64,000 nucleotides of DNA, from assembly GCA_903858015.1 (NCBI GenBank), contig CAIOGZ010000012.1:62001-126000 (forward strand), given 5' to 3'. The DNA comes from an uncultured cyanobacterium. GTDB lineage: Bacteria; Cyanobacteriota; Cyanobacteriia; PCC-6307; Cyanobiaceae. Below the pieces are notes generated by a model. The model was given only the letters and a program-made list of their open reading frames with translations, made no database searches and was not told the DNA's origin. Below, piece by piece: positions 58,488 to 64,000 of the stretch. The translations under genes were made by a program, and so were the position numbers. Positions within the stretch are counted from its first letter, which is position 1; each line of letters starts with the position of its first letter.

Positions 58488-59324
58488 TTGAGCAAACTTT
58501 TGGCCAAGCTGTTGGCCAAGCTGCTGTGCAGGCTGTTGTGCAAGCTGTTATGCAAGCTGTTGTGCAGGCTGTTATGCAAGCCGGGCTGCCGCCCCAACCG
58601 CAATCCAACTCAGCAAACCGACGGGCAGCGGCGCCGGATGCAGAGGCAGAGGTCGAGCCCATCTGCCCACACCGACCCGGAAAGCTTGCCGGGGAAGCCT
58701 GCAGAAAAAGAGCCATCTCCATCACCTCGCCCCCCAGCCCTCAAACCGCCAACCATTGACACCAAGCTTGGAGACCAACCTTTGACACCAACCTTTGACA
58801 ACCATGATCTTGATCATCAACATGACAGCAGCCCAGCCGTTGAGTTCAGCCCTTTGCACAAACAGCAACCCAGCCCCTACGGCTCCCGAGCGGCGGTAGT
58901 GGCGCTGGCCCTGGCCCTGCAGAGCGGCTCCCCTGCCGTGGCCCAGGTGTACTGCTCCCAGCGGGCCATCGTGATCGATGCGCCCTCCAACATCCGCACC
59001 GCCCCCAACAGCCGCGCCCCGATCGCCTGCCAGCTGCGCCGCAACGGCAGGGTGATCCTGGTGCTACCGGCGGGCCAGCGGCTGGCGGCGACGGGCCAAG
59101 CAGCGGGCACGGCGGCAGACTGGTACGCGACGATGGCCTGTTACAGCGATCCCCAAAGCCGGGCCGTCGGCTTGGGCCGTCCACCGCACTACATCCACCG
59201 CTCCCAGGTGCGGATCAAGGGCATCAACCCAGCCGACTGGACAGCCCCCGCCGCCCCAGGGGAAAGCAACTCTCCAACCAGTGGCGGCTGTGAGCGCCTC
59301 TGGCAACCTTCGCACCAGCCTTGA
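58488..59324 (+). CDS. Secreted SH3-like protein (start uncertain)
   Basis: SRAAVVALALALQSGSPAVAQVYCSQRAIVIDAPSNIRTAPNSRAPIACQLRRNGRVILVL (signal-like segment then bacterial SH3-like); the ORF begins with TTG inside a repeat, so the true start is probably downstream. Confidence 0.5.
   Translation: MSKLLAKLLAKLLCRLLCKLLCKLLCRLLCKPGCRPNRNPTQQTDGQRRRMQRQRSSPSAHTDPESLPGKPAEKEPSPSPRPPALKPPTIDTKLGDQPLTPTFDNHDLDHQHDSSPAVEFSPLHKQQPSPYGSRAAVVALALALQSGSPAVAQVYCSQRAIVIDAPSNIRTAPNSRAPIACQLRRNGRVILVLPAGQRLAATGQAAGTAADWYATMACYSDPQSRAVGLGRPPHYIHRSQVRIKGINPADWTAPAAPGESNSPTSGGCERLWQPSHQP
58501..58580. repeat. 12-bp tandem repeat (gcaagctgttRt-like)
   Basis: tggccaagctgttggccaagctgctgtgcaggctgttgtgcaagctgttatgcaagctgttgtgcaggctgttatgcaag. 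Confidence 0.85.
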
Positions 59325-59496
59325 GCATCGCCCCGGCGGGGCCAAAAGTTCCCTGGCTTATGATCAACCAAAGATCAAAGGCTTCCGGAAACCCAGACCA
59401 TCGGGCCGCCAACAGCATCGAGCTCAAGCTGAGGATCAGCCGATAGTTCAGCCATTCGTGCCGCCTGCTCAACATTCCGTGTCAGAAGCTCGCGCC

Positions 59497-61962
59497 ATGG
59501 TCACTGGGTTGCTACAAGTGGCCTACATGAAGCCCATGAGCCGTATGTTGCTGGATCTGCTCTACCGCATCCGTAAGCCTGCGGCCCTGATCGGCTGGCT
59601 ACTGCTGGGGATCGGCCTGCCGGGTCTGGCCCAAAACCCAGCTGCCACTCAGGCCCCTGCGGCCAACGGTGCCGCCGCCGTCAAGGCCGTCACCCTGGTG
59701 GTTCCAGCGGTGCAGTCCGCCGCAGCCCAGGCTGCGGCGACGGTCACCAACGGAGCTGGCGGCGCGGCAGCATCCACGGCCAACAGCTTGAGCACGAGCC
59801 TCGAACTCTGCGCGGTGGGCCGGCTCGGGGAGCAGGAGATGGGCTTCCTCACCGTGTTCATCCTGGTGGGCTGCTTCATCTTCATGCTCCAAATTGATCA
59901 CCGCCTGATCAAACACGGCTGGGATATCCGCAAGGCCCTTTCGGAACCCACCACCTTGAGTCTGGTGGATCAAAACAGGATTGGTCAGCCAGGCCAACTC
60001 GGCGCCAGCAGCCCCATACAGCGGGTCACGGTGATGGAGGCGAGTGTCAGCCGCCTGATCGCCATGGCCGGCTTGATCATGCTGATCTTATTTTACCTCG
60101 GCTTTGGCATCGTTAGCCTTTATTACTTCGGGCGAACTTGCCAGATGCCGGGCGACATTGGAAGCATCACCAGCTTTCTCTATGCCGGTCTAACCTTCTT
60201 CGCCCCCTACCTGATTACCAAGTTTTCCCAGGTTTTTGCACCCTTCGCCCGTCGTCAGCCGCCAGCCGTTTCCGGCCCCACGACGGCTGATGACGACGCT
60301 CGCCTCCAGGATGCCATCGCCGCCCTGCGCCACCGCGACGCCCAAACCCTGGCCCCGATGGCGCCCCCGCCCCAGCCGCCAACCGAGCCGAGCCCTCTGA
60401 GCCCAACCTCGCCTACCCCAGCCAGCAGTTCGGCGGCCGTGTTAACACCCGAGCCCAGCATCGAAGCGATCCCTAGCGCCCCAGCCTTGGCAGAGCCAAC
60501 GGTGCTGCCCAGCCAAGCCGCAGCCCAACCAATGGTGCTGCCCACCCCAGCTCCCGCTGCACCACCGGTAGCACCCCCCACTCCACCGCCAGCTCCCGCA
60601 GCACCCACCCCAGCTCCCGCAGCACCACCGGTAGCTCCCCCCACTCCACCGCCAACTCCCGCAGCACCGCCAGCAGCTCCACCAACTCCACCGCCGGCTC
60701 CTGCAGCAGCACCGGTAGCACCCCCAAGTCCACCGCCAGCTCCCGCAGCCAAGCCAACCCCGCCAGCCCCAGCCCCCAGCTCAGCGGCGTCTCCCCCCTA
60801 CACCGCCGCCCGCAAGCTGATCTCCAGCTTTGAGGGCTTTGAGTCCCAGGCCTATCCCGATCCGGCCAGCGGTGGTGATCCCTGGACGATTGGCTACGGC
60901 TTCACCACCCTCAACAACAAACCGGTGCCGCCGGGCACCACGATCAGCCGCCAGCAAGCCGATCTGCTGCTCGATCAAGGCATCAACGCCTATGCCGCCG
61001 ACCTTGCCGAGTCCATCCCCCACTGGGATGCCATGCATCCAGACCAACGCAGCGCCCTGATCTCCTTTGCCTGGAACCTGGGGCTTGGCTTCTACGGCAG
61101 CGAAGGCTTCACCACGATCAGCCGCCGTCTGCGCGACAAGGACTGGTCCAACGTGCCCAATGCCCTGCGCCTCTACTGCAACCCCGGCACGCCCGTGGAA
61201 GCCGGCCTGCTGCGCCGCCGCGAAGCAGAAGGAAACATCTGGACCCAGGGGATGGAGCGCTTAGCAGCCCCATCCGGGCGGCCGGCCTCGGCTAGCACCA
61301 TTGCAGAGGCGCCCCCAGTCTCCTCCCCAGCGCCTACGGTCGCCGCAGAAGCGCCAGTCTCTAGCCCAGCGCCAACGGTCGTTGCCGTAACGCAAGCCAA
61401 ACCCCGCCCAGCAGCGCCTAAAGCCCACCCCAACCCCCTGCCGGTTCCCTACTTCGACCAGATGCTGATGAGCGATGGCGAGGGTTGGCGTGAATGTTTC
61501 TCCGCCAGCTGTGGAATGCTGGCCAAGTTCTGGGGCAAATGCAAAGATCAAAACGAGTACAACGCCATCCGCCAATCCTTCGGTGACACCACCGATTCCC
61601 AGGCCCAAGTCAAGGCGCTTCAGCACATTGGTCTCAAACCCGCCTTCCGCACCGACGGCACCCTGGCCATGCTCAAGGCCGAAATCGATGCCGGCCGGCC
61701 CGTGGCCGTCGGCTGGCTGCACCACGGCAGCTCCAGTGCGCCCAGCGGCGGCGGCCACTGGACCGTGGTGATCGGCTACGACTCCAACGGCCTGATCATG
61801 AATGATCCCTACGGCAGCTGCGATCTCCTGAACGGCGGCTATCCCGGCGGCGGCAATCCTTACGATCGCCTTGGCAGCAGCGATCACTACTCCTACACCA
61901 ACTGGCTACCCCGCTGGCTGCCCGGCGGCAGCGCAGGTTGGTTCCTTACCTGCAAGCCCTAG
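59497..61962 (+). CDS. Membrane-anchored GH24 (T4-type) lysozyme plus C39-like cysteine peptidase fusion
   Basis: TM segments MGFLTVFILVGCFIFMLQI, LIAMAGLIMLILFYLGFGIVSLYYF, FLYAGLTFFAPYLITKF; Pro/Ala linker; SSFEGFESQAYPDPASGGDPWTIGYGFT ... (GH24); PVPYFDQMLMSDGEGWRECFSASCGMLAKFWGK ... GGHWTVVIGYDSNGLIMNDPYG (C39-like Cys/His). Confidence 0.87.
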   Translation: MVTGLLQVAYMKPMSRMLLDLLYRIRKPAALIGWLLLGIGLPGLAQNPAATQAPAANGAAAVKAVTLVVPAVQSAAAQAAATVTNGAGGAAASTANSLSTSLELCAVGRLGEQEMGFLTVFILVGCFIFMLQIDHRLIKHGWDIRKALSEPTTLSLVDQNRIGQPGQLGASSPIQRVTVMEASVSRLIAMAGLIMLILFYLGFGIVSLYYFGRTCQMPGDIGSITSFLYAGLTFFAPYLITKFSQVFAPFARRQPPAVSGPTTADDDARLQDAIAALRHRDAQTLAPMAPPPQPPTEPSPLSPTSPTPASSSAAVLTPEPSIEAIPSAPALAEPTVLPSQAAAQPMVLPTPAPAAPPVAPPTPPPAPAAPTPAPAAPPVAPPTPPPTPAAPPAAPPTPPPAPAAAPVAPPSPPPAPAAKPTPPAPAPSSAASPPYTAARKLISSFEGFESQAYPDPASGGDPWTIGYGFTTLNNKPVPPGTTISRQQADLLLDQGINAYAADLAESIPHWDAMHPDQRSALISFAWNLGLGFYGSEGFTTISRRLRDKDWSNVPNALRLYCNPGTPVEAGLLRRREAEGNIWTQGMERLAAPSGRPASASTIAEAPPVSSPAPTVAAEAPVSSPAPTVVAVTQAKPRPAAPKAHPNPLPVPYFDQMLMSDGEGWRECFSASCGMLAKFWGKCKDQNEYNAIRQSFGDTTDSQAQVKALQHIGLKPAFRTDGTLAMLKAEIDAGRPVAVGWLHHGSSSAPSGGGHWTVVIGYDSNGLIMNDPYGSCDLLNGGYPGGGNPYDRLGSSDHYSYTNWLPRWLPGGSAGWFLTCKP
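60540..60775 (+). repeat. Proline-rich tandem repeat linker
   Basis: [68 protein letters not shown]. Confidence 0.9.
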
Positions 61963-62014
61963 CCAGCAAGCCGTCGCCAGCAAGCTGCGGCCACCCCCTA
62001 GCCCAGCTGAGCCA

Positions 62015-62530
62015 ATGCAGCCCCGCCAAGCCCAACCCGAATCCTGGCTGCGGCTGCAGCGCAGCGTGCGCTTCGGCGACACCGACGCCGCCGGCGTGAT
62101 GCATTTCCACCAGCTGCTGCGCTGGTGCCATGAGGCCTACGAGGAAAGCTTGGAGCGCTTCGGCATCAGCGCCGCCGAAGTGTTCCCCCGGGCCCAGGGC
62201 CTCGGGGCTGCCGGGCCCGAGCCCCCCGCCTTGGCCCTGCCGACCGGGGCCTTAGCGACCGTGGCCCTGCCGATCGTGCACTGCAGCGCCGATTACCGCC
62301 GCCCCCTGGGCTGCGGCGATCGCCTCAGCATCCGGCTCGATCCGCGCCGGCTCGATCCGGGCAGTTTTGAACTGACCTACCACTTCGAGCACCAGGGCGA
62401 AGCGGTGGCCCGGGGCCTCACCCGTCACCTGGCGATCGAGGCCAGCAGCCGCCAGCGCTGCCCCCTGCCCGAGGCGATCCAGCGCTGGCTGGAGGCCTCC
62501 TCCTTGGCCGGCGGCGTGCGGCCGCTCTGA
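62015..62530 (+). CDS. 4HBT-fold acyl-CoA thioesterase (1,4-dihydroxy-2-naphthoyl-CoA hydrolase-like)
   Basis: LRLQRSVRFGDTDAAGVMHFHQLLRWCHEAYEESLERFGISAAEVFP. Confidence 0.88.
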   Translation: MQPRQAQPESWLRLQRSVRFGDTDAAGVMHFHQLLRWCHEAYEESLERFGISAAEVFPRAQGLGAAGPEPPALALPTGALATVALPIVHCSADYRRPLGCGDRLSIRLDPRRLDPGSFELTYHFEHQGEAVARGLTRHLAIEASSRQRCPLPEAIQRWLEASSLAGGVRPL

Positions 62531-62541
62531 AGCCAGGGGCC

Positions 62542-63900
62542 TCAACTGGTGGCATCAAACCGCAGCTGCTGGTGCACGGGGAAGGGGGTGCCAGCCCGAT
62601 CGATCTGACCGGCCGCCCCTGGAGCACGCCGCAGGTTGGCCTGGCGGAGCAGCGGCCGCAGCATCACCGGCAGCAGGGCCCGGTTGATGTAGGCACCAGC
62701 GCAGGTGTGCATGCCATAGCCCCAAAGGATGTAGTCGTACCAGGGTCGCTGCGGCCAGAAGCGGTTGGCGTGCTGCACCTGGATCGGATCAAACATCGCC
62801 GACAGATTGGAGGCCAGCACCATCGTGCCGGCGGGGATGGATCGGGCGCGCCAACTCCCCCTGGCAATGGTGGTCTTCCGCACAGCGCGGCGATAAATGA
62901 CAGGGTTGAGCGGCGCAAAACGAAAAGCTTCAAAAATGTAGCCATCTAGAAGTTGTTGATCCGGGCTGCGGGCGGCGGCCTGGGCCTTGGCCAGCACGGC
63001 GGGGCGATCCAGCAGCACCTCGATGATCTGGCTGGCCGCCGCCGAAAGGGTGGGGATGGCGCCGATCAAAAAACCAAACAGATAGTTGCGAATGCCGAGA
63101 TCATCCAGGCCGGGCAGGGCGGCGGCCTGCATCCCCAAGAGGCGTTGGAGCACGTCATCAGCTGGGGCTGGAGCGCCAGCGCTCGCCTTGCGGAGCTGAA
63201 TCTCATGATCGATGGCATTGCGCAGCTGTTCGCCGGCCTCCAGGGCCCTGCGATCCAGATCCGGATCGGCGGCCAGATCCACGAACAGATACCAGAACAA
63301 CAGGGTGGTCCAATCGATCAGCTGCTGGCGCTGGGGGGTCTGGATCCCGAAATACTGCTGCACCATCAAGGCCGGAATCTGCTGGCCCAGCTGCTGGGGG
63401 AGATCCAGTTGGCCACCGCAGCCGCCGATAATCTGCTCGGCCCAGCCCTGGGCCAGCGGCACCAACAGCTGCTCCGGATCGGTGCGCCGCACGGCCAGCC
63501 GCATGTTGGACACATCCCGGCTATAGGTGGGGCCATCTTGCATGCCAAGAAAAAAGTTGTAACCGCCGGTCACGGCTTCCATGCGCGGGCCATAGACAAC
63601 CTCGAAATCTTGATGGCGATCGAGCACCTCCCGCACATCTGAATTTCGGCAAACCAGGGCAGTGCCGCTATTTGCGTAGGCGCGAATAAAAGGCTTCGCC
63701 ACATAGATATTAGGGGCAAAACCCCGCAGCAAGGCGAACACCTCTCGTTGCAAGGCAAGATCGACAGCCAGCGGCTCCAACCTCCGACTCAAGCTACCCT
63801 TACCCTGCAGCAAACGCCGCAACACAATGACAGAAATGCGGGGGATGGCCAGCAGGGCCGAAGCATAGCGATACAACTGCAGGGGAAAAGCCTTCATCAC
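62542..63900 (-). CDS. Cytochrome P450
   Basis: EAFRFAPLNPVIYRRAVRKTTI (ExxR) and ILWGYGMHTCAGAYINRALLPVMLRPLL (heme-Cys loop). Confidence 0.88.
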   Translation of the reverse strand: MMKAFPLQLYRYASALLAIPRISVIVLRRLLQGKGSLSRRLEPLAVDLALQREVFALLRGFAPNIYVAKPFIRAYANSGTALVCRNSDVREVLDRHQDFEVVYGPRMEAVTGGYNFFLGMQDGPTYSRDVSNMRLAVRRTDPEQLLVPLAQGWAEQIIGGCGGQLDLPQQLGQQIPALMVQQYFGIQTPQRQQLIDWTTLLFWYLFVDLAADPDLDRRALEAGEQLRNAIDHEIQLRKASAGAPAPADDVLQRLLGMQAAALPGLDDLGIRNYLFGFLIGAIPTLSAAASQIIEVLLDRPAVLAKAQAAARSPDQQLLDGYIFEAFRFAPLNPVIYRRAVRKTTIARGSWRARSIPAGTMVLASNLSAMFDPIQVQHANRFWPQRPWYDYILWGYGMHTCAGAYINRALLPVMLRPLLRQANLRRAPGAAGQIDRAGTPFPVHQQLRFDATS

Positions 63901-64000
63901 AACTGGGGCATCGTTTAATCAACGCGCCAAGACTATTACCTAGCAGCGATCAGCCGCCATGGTGGCAAAAAAATCAACATTCCCTTCCAACTGGCCTCAG

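Overview
Cyanobacterial chromosomal window (ndhH, HIP1-like GCGATCGC sites, PEP-CTERM and HpsJ-like proteins; GC-rich overall). About 1-14 kb is mostly housekeeping: glycosyltransferase, RluA-type pseudouridine synthase, LuxR-type response regulator, cysteine desulfurase, DUF456, sterol-desaturase-like, PEP-CTERM protein, HpsJ-like, rsmH, a MNT/HEPN pair and ndhH. From 14.2 to 46.1 kb there is a near-complete extracellular/thylakoid-type contractile injection system (eCIS/tCIS) locus: DUF4255 (Pvc16-like), one sheath, three tube-type proteins, DUF5908-like, LysM, VgrG-like spike, PAAR, gp25, baseplate J-like, two large repeat-rich tail fibres, Pvc12-like baseplate, tape-measure protein, AAA+ ATPase, a DUF4157 cargo and a YbjN/CesT-like putative chaperone. 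Further downstream are two more genes with the cargo leader (52.5-54.4 kb), a convergent TIR-nSTAND-WD40 protein, and a membrane-anchored lysozyme plus C39-like peptidase fusion. The most notable observations are: (i) a tail-fibre duplication with a readable scar, an in-frame copy of the 3' end of the baseplate-J gene; (ii) different C-terminal tips on the two fibres; (iii) repeated modules in the tape-measure protein; (iv) a shared, swappable cargo leader; (v) the TIR-STAND and membrane-lysozyme genes beside the cargo genes; (vi) a CRY-DASH-like pseudogene with an internal deletion beside an intact FeS-BCP-type photolyase. No tRNA, rRNA, CRISPR array or transposase was recognised. All family calls come from reading the sequence; no searches were run.
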